A stretch of 58,906 nucleotides of DNA from Pelistega indica (GTDB taxonomy: Bacteria; Pseudomonadota; Gammaproteobacteria; Burkholderiales; Burkholderiaceae_B): the NCBI RefSeq assembly GCF_000506865.1, contig NZ_AYSV01000066.1, positions 1-58,906 of the forward strand, read 5' to 3'. Of the stretch, positions 49,136 to 58,895 are shown in pieces (position 1 is the first letter of the stretch; each line of letters begins with the position of its first letter). The position numbers were made by a program, and so were the translations under genes. Under the pieces are notes generated by a model. It was not told where the DNA came from, did not search any database, and worked only from the letters and a program-made list of their open reading frames with translations.

Positions 49136-49181
49136 TGTTGAACCTCCTGTAACACACTTTAATGACTACCGACTTTAAAAC

Positions 49182-50597
49182 TTATAGTGAATAATACAAA
49201 TCAAACTCAGCTGGATGAGTTGTCATACGTAGACGATTCACTTCTTGCATTTTAAGTTCTAAATAAGCATCTAACATATCATTACTAAATACACCACCAC
49301 GAGTTAAGAACTCACGATCAGCATCTAGGGCTTCTAGCGCTTGTTCTAATGAAGAGGCTACTGTAGGTACTTTTTTGTCTTCTTCTGGTGGTAAATCATA
49401 TAAGTTCTTGTCCGCTGGATCACCAGGATGGATTTTATTTTGAATACCATCAAGACCAGCCATTAATAAAGCAGAGAAGGCTAAATATGGGTTAGCTAAT
49501 GGATCTGGGAAACGAGCTTCAATACGGCGACCTTTTGGATTACTTGTATACGGAATACGAATAGAAGCAGAACGGTTACGTGCAGAGTAAGCCAATTTTA
49601 CTGGTGCTTCGAAGTGTGGCACTAAACGTTTATAAGAGTTAGTACCTGGGTTAGTAATAGCATTCAAGGCACGAGCGTGTTTGATAATACCACCAATGTA
49701 GTAAAGCGCAGTTTCTGATAAACCAGCATAACCATTACCTGCAAATAGGTTTTGACCATCTTTCCAAATAGATTGATGCACGTGCATACCAGAACCGTTA
49801 TCACCTACGATTGGTTTTGGCATAAATGTAGCTGTTTTACCATACATATGAGCAACATTATGAATAGTGTATTTCAAGATTTGGTTCCAGTCAGCACGTT
49901 GAACTAGCGTACTAAATCGAGTACCAATCTCTAATTGACCTGCATTAGCTACTTCATGGTGATGAATTTCCACAGGAACACCTTGTTGCTCAAGTACTAA
50001 GCACATTTCTGAACGCATATCACCAAAAGAGTCTACTGGTGATACAGGCACATAACCACCTTTCACGCGAGGACGGTGACCATGGTTTTTACCGTCATAA
50101 TCAAGCGCACTTGCTGAAGCTGCTTCATCAGAATGAATTTTAACGAAGCGATTATACATATCATCGCCCCAAGAAATACCATCAAATACAAAGAACTCAG
50201 GCTCAGGACCAAAGAAAGCGGTATCACCAATACCTGATGACTTTAAATAAGCTTCTGCACGACGAGCCAAAGAACGAGGGTCACGATCATAACCTTTTAA
50301 ATCAGAAGGCTCAACTACATCACACGTTAAAATTAGCGTAGGCTCTTCACGGAAAGGATCCATACGTGCTGTTGAAGCATCTGGAATCAATAACATATCA
50401 GATGCCTCGATTCCTTTCCAACCAGCAAGAGATGAACCGTCAAAAGGTTGACCTGACTCAAACTTATCTTCATCCACTTGATGAGCAGGTACAGTCATAT
50501 GATGTTCTTTACCGAGAGTATCTGTAAAACGAAAGTCTACAAATTTAACTTCGTTTTCACTCATTTTATTTAAAACGTCTTGAGCAGTTATTGCCAT
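49182..50597 (-). CDS. glnA: Type I glutamine synthetase GlnA
   Basis: A 471-aa dodecameric enzyme that makes glutamine from glutamate and ammonia. It has [16 protein letters not shown], the active-site block [12 protein letters not shown], the [14 protein letters not shown] segment and [17 protein letters not shown]. The adenylylation-site Tyr is present in [10 protein letters not shown] near residue 400, so the enzyme can be regulated by GlnE. A sigma-54 promoter and two NtrC sites lie upstream. Confidence 0.98.
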   Translation of the reverse strand: MAITAQDVLNKMSENEVKFVDFRFTDTLGKEHHMTVPAHQVDEDKFESGQPFDGSSLAGWKGIEASDMLLIPDASTARMDPFREEPTLILTCDVVEPSDLKGYDRDPRSLARRAEAYLKSSGIGDTAFFGPEPEFFVFDGISWGDDMYNRFVKIHSDEAASASALDYDGKNHGHRPRVKGGYVPVSPVDSFGDMRSEMCLVLEQQGVPVEIHHHEVANAGQLEIGTRFSTLVQRADWNQILKYTIHNVAHMYGKTATFMPKPIVGDNGSGMHVHQSIWKDGQNLFAGNGYAGLSETALYYIGGIIKHARALNAITNPGTNSYKRLVPHFEAPVKLAYSARNRSASIRIPYTSNPKGRRIEARFPDPLANPYLAFSALLMAGLDGIQNKIHPGDPADKNLYDLPPEEDKKVPTVASSLEQALEALDADREFLTRGGVFSNDMLDAYLELKMQEVNRLRMTTHPAEFDLYYSL

Positions 50598-50668
50598 GTT
50601 GATTTCTCCTAAAATCTAAACTTTGTTGAACGATTTCACTAACGTTCAAACTTATCACTTTAGCTAAA

Positions 50669-50683
50669 GCAATTTCCGTGCCA
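50669..50683 (-). promoter_or_regulatory. Sigma-54 promoter of glnA
   Basis: The minus strand reads TGGCAC-GGAAA-TTGC, an exact match to the -24/-12 consensus TGGCAC-N5-TTGC. Transcription should start near 50657, giving a leader of about 60 nt. Confidence 0.93.
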
Positions 50684-50722
50684 ACTTTTTTACCGTCAGC
50701 GCACTGTTTATTTTTTCATTAT

Positions 50723-50738
50723 TGCATTATTTTGGTGC
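50723..50738. promoter_or_regulatory. NtrC enhancer site 1
   Basis: TGCATTATTTTGGTGC on the plus strand matches the NtrC consensus TGCAC-N5-TGGTGC except at one position of the first half. It is centred about 73 bp upstream of the predicted start. Confidence 0.82.
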
Positions 50739-50754
50739 GTTATCAATTTAATAA

Positions 50755-50770
50755 TGTATTATTTTGGTGC
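50755..50770. promoter_or_regulatory. NtrC enhancer site 2
   Basis: TGTATTATTTTGGTGC differs from site 1 by one base and lies exactly 32 bp further upstream, three helical turns, so both dimers would bind on the same face of the DNA. Confidence 0.8.
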
Positions 50771-50806
50771 ATTATGGTTCATTTTGGAACGAATTATTTT
50801 TTATAG

Positions 50807-50828
50807 GCACTACTTTTTATTGTAGTGC
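50807..50828. repeat. Inverted repeat upstream of the NtrC sites
   Basis: GCACTAC and GTAGTGC with an 8-nt AT spacer. It shares GCAC/GTGC ends with NtrC sites, but the spacing is 6 bp too long. It could instead be a weak terminator read from the glnA side. Confidence 0.4.
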
Positions 50829-50917
50829 ACCTTTTAAGATTACAAAGAGGGCTAAATTAAGACAAAAAAACATACTAAGAGCATTACAACTAACTAGTTA
50901 ATAATGATTATCTTAAT

Positions 50918-52207
50918 TCAATCCATCAAGAACATCTCTTGTAAATCATTCAAATAACGCCAGCCTAGTGCACTGGCTTTTAATCTTGTGGGATCACTAT
51001 CCAGCAATCCCTTAGATACGGCTTCATTTATCTTTGCTGTCATCAGACTCAACGGAACACCACAGCGATCAGAAAAATAATGGGTTGGAACCCCTTGCTT
51101 TAATCGCAGTACATTAAGCATAAACTCAAAAGGAATATCTTCCACTGTTAATAATCGACTCTCGGCAAGCTGTTCACTTGTTTTTACTTTTTGCATCCAA
51201 CTATCTGGATTCTTAACACGTGCTGTTCGTAGAATTTGATTATGCGATGAAATTTTGCCATGTGCCCCAGGCCCTACACCAATATAATCCCCAAATTCCC
51301 AGTAATTTAGATTATGTTGACAGTAGGCATTCTTTTTGGCATAAGCAGAAACCTCATATTGCTCGAAACCATGTTGTTGCGTTAAATCAATCAGCATATC
51401 TTGCATATCCCCTGCTAAATCATCATCGGGAATACCTTCAGGAGGATATTTGGCAAATACTGTATTAGGCTCTAGGGTAAGGTTATATAAAGATAAGTGC
51501 TCTGCTCCAAACGATAGCGCTGTTTGTACATCTTGATGGCAATCTTTCAATGTTTGAAATGGTAAGGCATACATTAAATCTAAATTAATACGCTGAAATG
51601 ATTGCTGTGCAATTTCAATCGCTTTTTTCGCCTGATAACTATCATGTATACGCCCTAATCGTTTAAGCATCTCATCATTAAAACTCTGAACACCTAACGA
51701 TAATCTAGTCACGCCTGATGCTGCAAAAGCTTTAAACCGTTCTACCTCGACTGTTCCTGGATTAGCTTCCATCGTAATTTCTGTATAGGGCGCTAAATTG
51801 AACAAATTTCTTAATACGGTTAATAAATCATCAAGCGCTTTAGCAGATAACAAGCTTGGCGTTCCACCACCAATAAAAATAGAATGAATTTGACGCCCCC
51901 AGACACTTGGTAATACATAAATCAAATCTTGTTCAAGTGCTTGTAAATATTCTTTTTCTGGTATCTCACCTGAAATAGCGTGTGAATTAAAATCACAATA
52001 AGGACACTTTTTAACACACCAAGGAACATGAATATAAATAGACAAAGGCGGCAATGGTTGAGCAAAACTAACTCCTTTGTTTAACGTTGTCATTAGAGAC
52101 GTTAGTGATGAATGATTAGTGCTATTCTTCGATTTATCTCTAGCTACCTCAATCGGTATCGTCACTCTTTGATTCGATGATTCTGAACTACTTGGCTTAT
52201 CACGCAT
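50918..52207 (-). CDS. hemW: Heme chaperone HemW (radical SAM, HemN-like)
   Basis: A 429-aa radical SAM protein that inserts heme into respiratory enzymes. The cluster motif CVKKCPYCDF (CxxxCxxC) lies near residue 67 after a Ser/Asn-rich N-terminal extension of about 50 residues. HemN features GGGTPSLL, TMEANPGT and RLSLGVQSFND are present. The Cys that distinguishes true coproporphyrinogen oxidase (CxxxCxxCxC) is replaced by Phe after CPYCD, which fits HemW. The start overlaps rdgB by 8 bp; a shorter start at MTTLNKG (about 52093) is possible. Confidence 0.9.
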   Translation of the reverse strand: MRDKPSSSESSNQRVTIPIEVARDKSKNSTNHSSLTSLMTTLNKGVSFAQPLPPLSIYIHVPWCVKKCPYCDFNSHAISGEIPEKEYLQALEQDLIYVLPSVWGRQIHSIFIGGGTPSLLSAKALDDLLTVLRNLFNLAPYTEITMEANPGTVEVERFKAFAASGVTRLSLGVQSFNDEMLKRLGRIHDSYQAKKAIEIAQQSFQRINLDLMYALPFQTLKDCHQDVQTALSFGAEHLSLYNLTLEPNTVFAKYPPEGIPDDDLAGDMQDMLIDLTQQHGFEQYEVSAYAKKNAYCQHNLNYWEFGDYIGVGPGAHGKISSHNQILRTARVKNPDSWMQKVKTSEQLAESRLLTVEDIPFEFMLNVLRLKQGVPTHYFSDRCGVPLSLMTAKINEAVSKGLLDSDPTRLKASALGWRYLNDLQEMFLMD

Positions 52208-52799
52208 TTTTTAACTCAGCTAATAATTTTCTCAATGCTTGCCCACGGTGACTAATACTATTTTTCTCACTTGGTGTTAGCTCTGCAGCAGTCTTACCTA
52301 ACTCTGGTAGGTAAAAATAAGGATCGTAACCAAATCCATTGTCACCTTTTGCTTGTAAAGCAATACAACCATGCCAAAAAGCTTGAGCAACGATTGGACA
52401 TGGATCCTGTTCATTGCGAACATATACCAAACAAGCGACATAAAAAGCGGAGCGATCACTTACGTTTTCTAAGGCTTTCAATAGATAAGCATTATTTAAA
52501 GCATCGGATTTTTCTGTCGCCCCTAAACTTAATGCATAACGAGCAGATAAAACACCGGGAGCACCATTCAAACTAGGTACCACTAAACCGGAATCATCAG
52601 CAATCGCAGGTAACCCCGTATGTTTACTCGCAAAGCGAGCCTTAACTAACGCATTTTCTAAAAAGGTAAAATATGGCTCCTCACATTCACCTACACCTAA
52701 CGCCCCCTGATTAATTAACTCAATCCCTAGAGGAACAAATAGTTGTTGAAATTCTGCTAATTTTCCTTTGTTATTTGATGCCAAGACAATTTTAGACAT
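52200..52799 (-). CDS. rdgB: XTP/dITP diphosphatase RdgB
   Basis: A 199-aa HAM1 family housecleaning enzyme that removes dITP, ITP and XTP. It has the N-terminal LASNNKGKLAEFQ, the metal-binding ADDSGL, GAPGVLSARYA and the C-terminal FGYDPYFYLP and SHRGQALRKL. The order rph-rdgB-hemW is conserved in many proteobacteria. Confidence 0.95.
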   Translation of the reverse strand: MSKIVLASNNKGKLAEFQQLFVPLGIELINQGALGVGECEEPYFTFLENALVKARFASKHTGLPAIADDSGLVVPSLNGAPGVLSARYALSLGATEKSDALNNAYLLKALENVSDRSAFYVACLVYVRNEQDPCPIVAQAFWHGCIALQAKGDNGFGYDPYFYLPELGKTAAELTPSEKNSISHRGQALRKLLAELKNA

Positions 52800-52816
52800 G
52801 CCACTTTAACCTTAAA

Positions 52817-53560
52817 CTATTTAGTATTACTTTTTAATGTTTGTTCTTGAATAGTCACCAAAGTAGTAATACCCTGTTCAGCCAAATCTAACAACTCATT
52901 TAATTCTTTACGGGAAAATGTTTCTCCCTCTGCTGTTCCTTGAACTTCCACAAAACTCCCAGCCCCAGTCATTACAATATTCATATCAGCATCACAGCCT
53001 GAGTCTTCAGAATAATCCAAATCTAGCACAGGCTTACCATTTACCATGCCTACAGAAATAGCCGCCACCTTATCTTTCAAAGGATTCTCAGTGATATCAC
53101 CTTTTGCCAACAAATGCTCAATCGCATCAGCCATCGCGATCCATGCCCCCGTAATACTGGCACAACGAGTCCCACCATCGGCTTGAATAACATCACAATC
53201 CAAATGAATAGTACGCTCACCTAATTTTGTCATATCTACTACGGCACGAAGACTACGTCCTATTAAACGCTGAATTTCTTGTGTGCGTCCTGTTTGCTTT
53301 CCCTTAGCCGCTTCGCGGTCAGAGCGAGAGTGCGTAGCCCGTGGCAACATACCATATTCAGCAGTAACCCACCCCTGCTCTTTTCCCTTTAAAAAAGGAG
53401 GCACTTTATCTAGCACACTGGCATTACAAAGAACATGAGTATTACCCATTTGGATTAACACTGATCCTTCAGCATAAGGGGTGTAAGAACGGGTGATTTT
53501 AATTTGACGAAGCTCATTATGCTGCCTACCATTTGGGCGAGTCTGTGTATTCATATTCAT
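52817..53560 (-). CDS. rph: Ribonuclease PH
   Basis: A 247-aa phosphorolytic 3' exoribonuclease that trims tRNA 3' ends. It has [22 protein letters not shown] near the N-terminus (cited in part), [17 protein letters not shown] with the phosphate-binding Arg, [10 protein letters not shown] and the Asp-rich [15 protein letters not shown]. It is divergent from yicC, with 78 bp between starts, as in many bacteria. Confidence 0.96.
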   Translation of the reverse strand: MNMNTQTRPNGRQHNELRQIKITRSYTPYAEGSVLIQMGNTHVLCNASVLDKVPPFLKGKEQGWVTAEYGMLPRATHSRSDREAAKGKQTGRTQEIQRLIGRSLRAVVDMTKLGERTIHLDCDVIQADGGTRCASITGAWIAMADAIEHLLAKGDITENPLKDKVAAISVGMVNGKPVLDLDYSEDSGCDADMNIVMTGAGSFVEVQGTAEGETFSRKELNELLDLAEQGITTLVTIQEQTLKSNTK

Positions 53561-53638
53561 TCTCTAAAATCCAATGTAAAATATAGAGTAAATTGTAATC
53601 CATATTGCCAACCGGCAAAACCAAGTAGAGAATTTTCC

Positions 53639-54586
53639 ATGATTTATAGCATGACCGCTTTTGCAAGCCAACATAGCGAACACGCCTTAGGACAATTAAT
53701 TGTTGAGCTCAAAAGCGTTAATAACCGTTTCCTTGACTTACACCTACGTATTCCAGAAGAACTCCGAGCTTCCGAAAGTGCACTACGCGAACTACTCAGT
53801 AACCGATTAAACAGAGGAAAAATTGAACTTCGGATTACCCTACAAAAGCATAAAAATTTAGATGATATGCAATTGGATAATGAGGTAGTAGCACTTTGTT
53901 TACAACAACTCAATCAAGCGCGACAAATTATTCCTGATACTGGCGCTCCTTCTCTTAGTGAATTAATTACCCTTAGCCAAAACAAACAACTTAGTCAAGA
54001 TGATGATACATTTGAACAATGGCATCAGCTATTGATAAAGACAACTGATGACGCTTTAGATAACTTTATCCTTAACCGAGCAAGAGAAGGAAAACGCTTA
54101 GCTGAAACAATGCTTGGTTACACACAACAAATTCAACAAATATTAGGAAAAATTAGAGAAAAATTGCCACAAATTCATACTGATTATCGCGAAAAATTAA
54201 CTCGAAAATTACGCGAAAATCTTGAGGCAGTAGCTCCTAACGGCTTCGAACATATCAAAGGCGAAGAGCTAAGTGCTCGCATTGCGGCCGAATCCTCTCT
54301 ATTTAGTTTACGCATTGATGTAGCTGAGGAACTTGATCGACTAGAATCACATCAAACTGAGCTAGCTACATTACTCCAGCAAGAATCAGACATCACCCAA
54401 GACAGCATACCTAAAACTAAAAACAAACAAAGTCTTGGCAAACGCTTAGATTTTCTTTTCCAAGAAATGAATCGTGAAATTAATACCCTAGGCTCTAAAT
54501 CCACTGCGCTTGAAATCACACAAGCTGTCATTGAATTAAAATTGTTAGTTGAGCAATTAAGAGAACAAGCACAGAATATAGAGTAA
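53639..54586 (+). CDS. yicC: YicC family endoribonuclease
   Basis: A 315-aa protein with the N-terminal YicC_N domain beginning at MIYSMTAFASQ and a C-terminal DUF1732 domain ending in KRLDFLFQEMNREINTLGSK. The ATG at 53639 is chosen because the family starts there; an open frame extends back to 53504 over rph. E. coli YicC is a metal-dependent endoribonuclease linked to small-RNA turnover. It is divergent from rph. A terminator follows directly. Confidence 0.92.
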   Translation: MIYSMTAFASQHSEHALGQLIVELKSVNNRFLDLHLRIPEELRASESALRELLSNRLNRGKIELRITLQKHKNLDDMQLDNEVVALCLQQLNQARQIIPDTGAPSLSELITLSQNKQLSQDDDTFEQWHQLLIKTTDDALDNFILNRAREGKRLAETMLGYTQQIQQILGKIREKLPQIHTDYREKLTRKLRENLEAVAPNGFEHIKGEELSARIAAESSLFSLRIDVAEELDRLESHQTELATLLQQESDITQDSIPKTKNKQSLGKRLDFLFQEMNREINTLGSKSTALEITQAVIELKLLVEQLREQAQNIE

Positions 54587-54590
54587 AACA

Positions 54591-54624
54591 AAAATCACCC
54601 TATAAAATTTGATAGGGTGATTTT
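54591..54624. terminator. Bidirectional terminator between yicC and the aldehyde dehydrogenase gene
   Basis: Perfect 13-bp arms AAAATCACCCTAT (54591-54603) and ATAGGGTGATTTT (54612-54624) with an 8-nt loop. The A and T ends make it symmetric. Confidence 0.88.
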
Positions 54625-54695
54625 CATTAAACCTAAGTACTTGAATTTAAGTACTTATCCTTTAAACAGATACTTTTATTTCTAGTACTTTTTGA

Positions 54696-56225
54696 TTACT
54701 TTAAAACATCAGGTAATACAGCTTTAGGTACATTCTGATAGCACACCGCTCTTAAAAAACGATCAATCGCTGCTGTCCCTACAGAAGTACTTCTACCATC
54801 ACTAGTTGACGGGTAAGGACCACCGTGAACCATAGCATCAGCCACTTCAACACCTGTACCAAATCCATTAAATAAAATACGACCAACTTTACGTTCTAAT
54901 TGTTGAACCAGTGCCTGTAACACAGCAACATCATCATTATCATCGCAATGTACTGATGCTGTTAATTGCCCCTCAAGAGATTCTGTTAACTGTTGCATTT
55001 GCTCAAAACTCTTACAACGAACAACTACAGCACTTGAGCCAAAAACCTCATCATGTAAAGCTTTATCACCTATATATTGGTCACCCTCAACTAAAAAGAG
55101 TTTACCCACACATTGATTAGGTTTATCTGTTCCCTGTGCCGTTGCTAATAACTGCACCTGTTGAGATTGTTGGATACGATCAACCCCTTGATTAAATGCC
55201 TTAGCAATGCCTGGTGTTAACATCGTTTGGCTAGTTTGTTTTCCTAATGTTTGTTTTGCACTTGTGATAAAGTCATCAAACCCTTCATTATCGACCGCAA
55301 AAATGAGTCCTGGGCTCGTACAAAACTGCCCCGCCCCCATCATCATTGATTGAATTAATGCAGCCCCAATCTCTTTACCTCGATTCTTAAGTGCTTCAGA
55401 CATAATATAGACTGGATTGATACTACTCATTTCAGCATAGACAGGAATCGGCTCAGCCCTAGCTGCTGCTGTATTCATAAGAGCAGTGCCCCCTGCTCTT
55501 GATCCAGTAAAACCAATCGCTTTAATTACTGGATGAGCTGCTAATTTTTGACCAATTTTAGAACCACTACCATATAAAAGAGCAAATACTCCTTTAGGCA
55601 TTTGACAACGCTCAACCGCTGCCACTACAGCCCGCCCAACAATTTCAGAAGTCCCAGGATGTGCTTGATGTGCTTTGACCACGACGGGACAACCAGCTGC
55701 TAAAGCACTTGCTGTATCCCCACCTGCTACAGAAAAAGCTAACGGAAAGTTACTTGCACCAAAAACAGCAACTGGACCCAAGCCAATTTTACGGGAATAC
55801 AATTCAGGGCGAGGTAGCGGCATACGGTCAGGTAAGGCAACATCATGACGAATATCCTGATATTTCCCGTCACGCAATACTTTTGCAAAAAGTCTCAATT
55901 GCCCACAAGTCCTACCTTTTTCACCTTCTAATCTTGCTTGAGGAAGACCTGTTTCTAGCATCGCTCTTTGCACTAAATCATCACCAACTTTTTCAATTTC
56001 TTCGGCTATTGCCTCTAAAAACTCCGCTCTCTTTTCATTAGAAACTAAACGATATTCTATAAAAGCAGCCCATGCCAAATTCATTGCTCTATCAAAGTCA
56101 GTATCACTAATACCTTTATACTCTGGTAAAAGTTCTTCATTAGTATTGGGATTAATAGCTTTTATGCCACCATCTGTACCAATAACAAACTCACCACCGA
56201 TAATGTTAATTCCTTTTAAATTCAT
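54696..56225 (-). CDS. Aldehyde dehydrogenase, 2-oxoglutarate-semialdehyde type
   Basis: A 509-aa NAD(P)-dependent aldehyde dehydrogenase. The Rossmann motif FTGSRAGG lies near residue 250, the general-base Glu in YAEMSSINP and the catalytic Cys in GAGQFCTSPG. The sequence type, with MLETGLPQARLEGEKGRT and GPVAVFGASNFPLAFSVAGGDT (cited in part), fits the ketoglutarate-semialdehyde dehydrogenase group used in sugar-acid, glucarate and hydroxyproline breakdown. Its ATG overlaps the preceding amidohydrolase stop by 4 bp, placing it last in the TRAP operon. Confidence 0.88.
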   Translation of the reverse strand: MNLKGINIIGGEFVIGTDGGIKAINPNTNEELLPEYKGISDTDFDRAMNLAWAAFIEYRLVSNEKRAEFLEAIAEEIEKVGDDLVQRAMLETGLPQARLEGEKGRTCGQLRLFAKVLRDGKYQDIRHDVALPDRMPLPRPELYSRKIGLGPVAVFGASNFPLAFSVAGGDTASALAAGCPVVVKAHQAHPGTSEIVGRAVVAAVERCQMPKGVFALLYGSGSKIGQKLAAHPVIKAIGFTGSRAGGTALMNTAAARAEPIPVYAEMSSINPVYIMSEALKNRGKEIGAALIQSMMMGAGQFCTSPGLIFAVDNEGFDDFITSAKQTLGKQTSQTMLTPGIAKAFNQGVDRIQQSQQVQLLATAQGTDKPNQCVGKLFLVEGDQYIGDKALHDEVFGSSAVVVRCKSFEQMQQLTESLEGQLTASVHCDDNDDVAVLQALVQQLERKVGRILFNGFGTGVEVADAMVHGGPYPSTSDGRSTSVGTAAIDRFLRAVCYQNVPKAVLPDVLK

Positions 56226-57140
56226 TTGCTAATTCCTTTTAAATCAAAACATTCAATTGCATTTTTCCAAAAAACATCTTGTTTATTTTCTGGAGCTATT
56301 GTATTGATAGCTGCATGAATCATTTCTAGCCAACAACCATAGCTTACTTGGACTCCTGACACTGGTGCATTGCTGGCATACAATGCTCGCTTACCCCCAA
56401 AAATATTTAGTGTGTGATTGAGTAATTGTTGATTGGAATCAATATCATAACTTTGCCCAGGGCATCCTAATTCTGATAGTTTTATCCAAGTTTTTCCTCG
56501 AGTTGCCAATAATTCCAATCCTTTTTTCCAATCATTAATACCATCTATACTTCTATCCCATGGTAAACCACAATGATTCACTACTACTTTTAAATTCGGA
56601 AAATCTTGTAATATCTTAGCTGCATCTTTTAAATGCCACGAAGGAACTCTTAAATCCCAAATTAACCCTAATTCCTCTAAAGCATTTAACCCATTCGCTA
56701 ATTTACTATCATAAAGACTCTGTTCATTCTCTAATGAATGAACAGAGAATCTAGAGCTTGCTGTTCTTGGTTTAAATCTTACCCCTTTAACACTTGTATA
56801 TATTTTTATACTGTTCCAATTCTTGATATACATTTAAATTTAATAAATTTACCCAAATCATTTGCCCTTTAATTAATTTTCCTTCTAACGCTAAATTATC
56901 AATCCATTCCACCTCCAAATATGACTGATTTCTTGCACATTCTGCTTCACAATGAATTGTTCCTACGAGAAGGTAATCTTGAGGAATAAGGGATATTAAC
57001 TGTTCAGGCATAAAATCCTGACAAATATCATCGTAATTTCCTAGAAAAAAATCATTCCTTTTTTCATTTTCTAACCATGGATAATATATTTTTTTACCTA
57101 AAACCCAAAAATGGTGATGACTATCTATTATTTTTGGCAT
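56222..57140 (-). CDS. Amidohydrolase family (COG3618) lactonase-like enzyme (frameshifted)
   Basis: A TIM-barrel metal-dependent hydrolase. The N-terminal metal motif is IDSHHHFW, followed by VGTIHCEAE in one frame and GVRFKPRTASS, LKVVVNHCGLPWD and LYASNAPVSG in another. Removing one base from the T5 run at 56802-56806 joins them into a protein of about 305 aa. Family members hydrolyse sugar lactones (L-fucono- and L-rhamnono-lactone) or related cyclic acids. Placement between a TRAP transporter and a ketoglutarate-semialdehyde-type dehydrogenase supports a lactonase role in sugar-acid use. The usual SNFPV-type metal site here reads SNAPVS. Confidence 0.8.
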
Positions 57141-57159
57141 TTTTATATCTGATTAATTT

Positions 57160-58437
57160 CTATAGAAATTTCATAGGAATTGTTATCATTTCTGGTATAA
57201 GAATAAACAAACCTAACAATCCAAAGTAAAGGAGAACGTAGGGGAAAACTCCTTTAACTCCTTCAAAAAAATCCATTTTTCCTGCTCCAACAATAACATT
57301 TAATACATTGCCTACTGGTGGTGTTATTAACCCAATAGCACAATTCATTACAAACATAAGTCCAAAATATACGGGATCTATATTAGCCATTTTTACAATA
57401 GGCATCAAAATGGGTATTAGCACTAGAATAGTTGGTACTAAATCCATAACCATACCAATCAACATTACTAATAACATAATAACCAACATCAACAATTTTG
57501 GATTATCACTGAGAGGCGAAAGAAACTCAGCCACCATCATTGGTAACTGAGCAATACTAATAATCCACGCAACAACTGTTGTTGCTGCAACTAAAAACAT
57601 AATTATTGCCGTACTTCTAGCCGAATTACTCAAAACAATAAATAACCCTTTAAGATTTAACTCTTTATAGACAAATAAAGAGACAATCACAGCGTATACA
57701 GCAGCAACAACTCCTGCTTCTGTAGGGGTAAATATTCCTGTTTTTATCCCACCTATAATAATAATAGGTAATAAGATAGCCCCAAAACTCTCCTTAAGTG
57801 TCTGAATTTTTTCTTGAGTATTCATCTTTGGAGAAATGGGTAAATCCATATTTCGTACAGAGTATGCCCAATATAGTATTAAAACAAACCCCATTAAAAG
57901 ACCAGGTACAATACCTGCTAAAAAAAGCTGTTTAATTGAAATATTTCCCGCAACCCCAACAAGTATCAAAGGAATTGATGGCGGAATAATCGGTGCTATT
58001 ATGCCACCTGCAGCCATTAAACCAGCGGTTTTCCCTATAGGATAATTTGAGGCATTCATCATTGGTAACATCATAGCAGCAAGAGCTGCAGTATCAGCCA
58101 CCGCAGATCCTGATAAACTTGCCATTATAATTGCAGCAAAAACTGCCACATAACCTAACCCTCCTTTCCTATGGCCAATAAAAGCCATTGCTAAATTTAC
58201 GATTCTTTTTGATAACCCTCCATGGGCCATTACTTCTCCCGCAACAAGAAAAAAAGGAATAGCTAAAAGAGTATAGTTATCAGCTCCACTAATTAGATTC
58301 TGTGCAAAAATTTGTGGATCAAAGAAGTCTAATTGCCACATCATTGCAGCTGCAGAAAGAAGCAAAGCAAATGCTATCGGTAAACCCAAAAAAATTCCCA
58401 ACAATAAAACACCAATAAATAAAACCATTAAAATCAT
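57160..58437 (-). CDS. TRAP transporter large permease, DctM family
   Basis: A 425-aa inner-membrane protein with about 12 hydrophobic segments, the ion-driven subunit of a TRAP importer. Family blocks are LAIPFFLVAGEVMAHGGLSKRIV (cited in part), the GSAVADTAALAAMMLP segment, MLPMMNASNYPIGKTAGLMAA and the C-terminal GLITPPVGNVLNV. Its ATG overlaps the small-permease stop by 4 bp (ATGA). The periplasmic DctP receptor is not in the window and probably lies beyond the right edge. Confidence 0.93.
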   Translation of the reverse strand: MILMVLFIGVLLLGIFLGLPIAFALLLSAAAMMWQLDFFDPQIFAQNLISGADNYTLLAIPFFLVAGEVMAHGGLSKRIVNLAMAFIGHRKGGLGYVAVFAAIIMASLSGSAVADTAALAAMMLPMMNASNYPIGKTAGLMAAGGIIAPIIPPSIPLILVGVAGNISIKQLFLAGIVPGLLMGFVLILYWAYSVRNMDLPISPKMNTQEKIQTLKESFGAILLPIIIIGGIKTGIFTPTEAGVVAAVYAVIVSLFVYKELNLKGLFIVLSNSARSTAIIMFLVAATTVVAWIISIAQLPMMVAEFLSPLSDNPKLLMLVIMLLVMLIGMVMDLVPTILVLIPILMPIVKMANIDPVYFGLMFVMNCAIGLITPPVGNVLNVIVGAGKMDFFEGVKGVFPYVLLYFGLLGLFILIPEMITIPMKFL

Positions 58438-58895
58438 GATGGCATTACCTCTTCAAAATTAGTTTCATATAAAGAAGATGGAGAAAAAAGGCCTTTAAAA
58501 ATGACAATGCACATCATTGCTATCGAACTAATGAGTCCAGCCAAATAAAAAATAGCTAAGGGGAGGCCACTGATCGGTGCTATATTAGACCAGTTTATTG
58601 TCATCTGCAGATAGCAGCCATAAGCAAATATTAGAGTCAAAAGAGCTATCAATAAAAAAACTATTCTGGCAACAAAAATTCTGACAGTTTGAGACAGGTA
58701 ACGATACATTATAGGTATTGATAAATGTTGGTTTCTTCCTAAGGCAATTATGCTTCCAAAATAACAAATCCATACAAAAACAAATCTAGAAATTTCTACA
58801 GAAACAGATATTCCACTATTAAATCCGTAACGTAGTACAACAATTTACACAAAAAACCAATACAAAATCAATTAAAAAACCAAAATAAAATTAAC
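58434..58895 (-). CDS. TRAP transporter small permease, DctQ family (frameshifted, 5' end uncertain)
   Basis: A four-helix inner-membrane protein, the small subunit of the TRAP importer. The open frame can be read upstream of the ATG at 58709 as far as 58844, encoding LRYGFNSGISVSVEISRFVF, the typical DctQ loop. It then meets a stop. Removing one base of TTT at 58844-58846 continues it into IDFVLVFCVIVVLRYG, the first membrane helix. A further stop lies about 50 bp before the window edge, so the true start is not resolved. It is followed by DctM with an ATGA overlap. Confidence 0.7.

Larger units (their letters stand above)
50598..50917. other. glnA control region
   Basis: This 320-bp gap between glnA and hemW holds the sigma-54 promoter (50669-50683), two NtrC-type sites (50723-50738 and 50755-50770), and an inverted repeat GCACTAC / GTAGTGC (50807-50828). 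I see no gene in it. Confidence 0.75.

Noticed and set aside
54631-54652. AAGTACTT repeats after yicC as a second terminator
   Set aside because: AAGTACTTGAATTTAAGTACTT is symmetric but is not followed by a T-tract on either strand, and a strong terminator already lies at 54591.
58585-58773. 62-codon minus-strand frame near the right edge
   Set aside because: It overlaps the DctQ frame, which has clear TRAP small-permease features in the other frame. This one has none.
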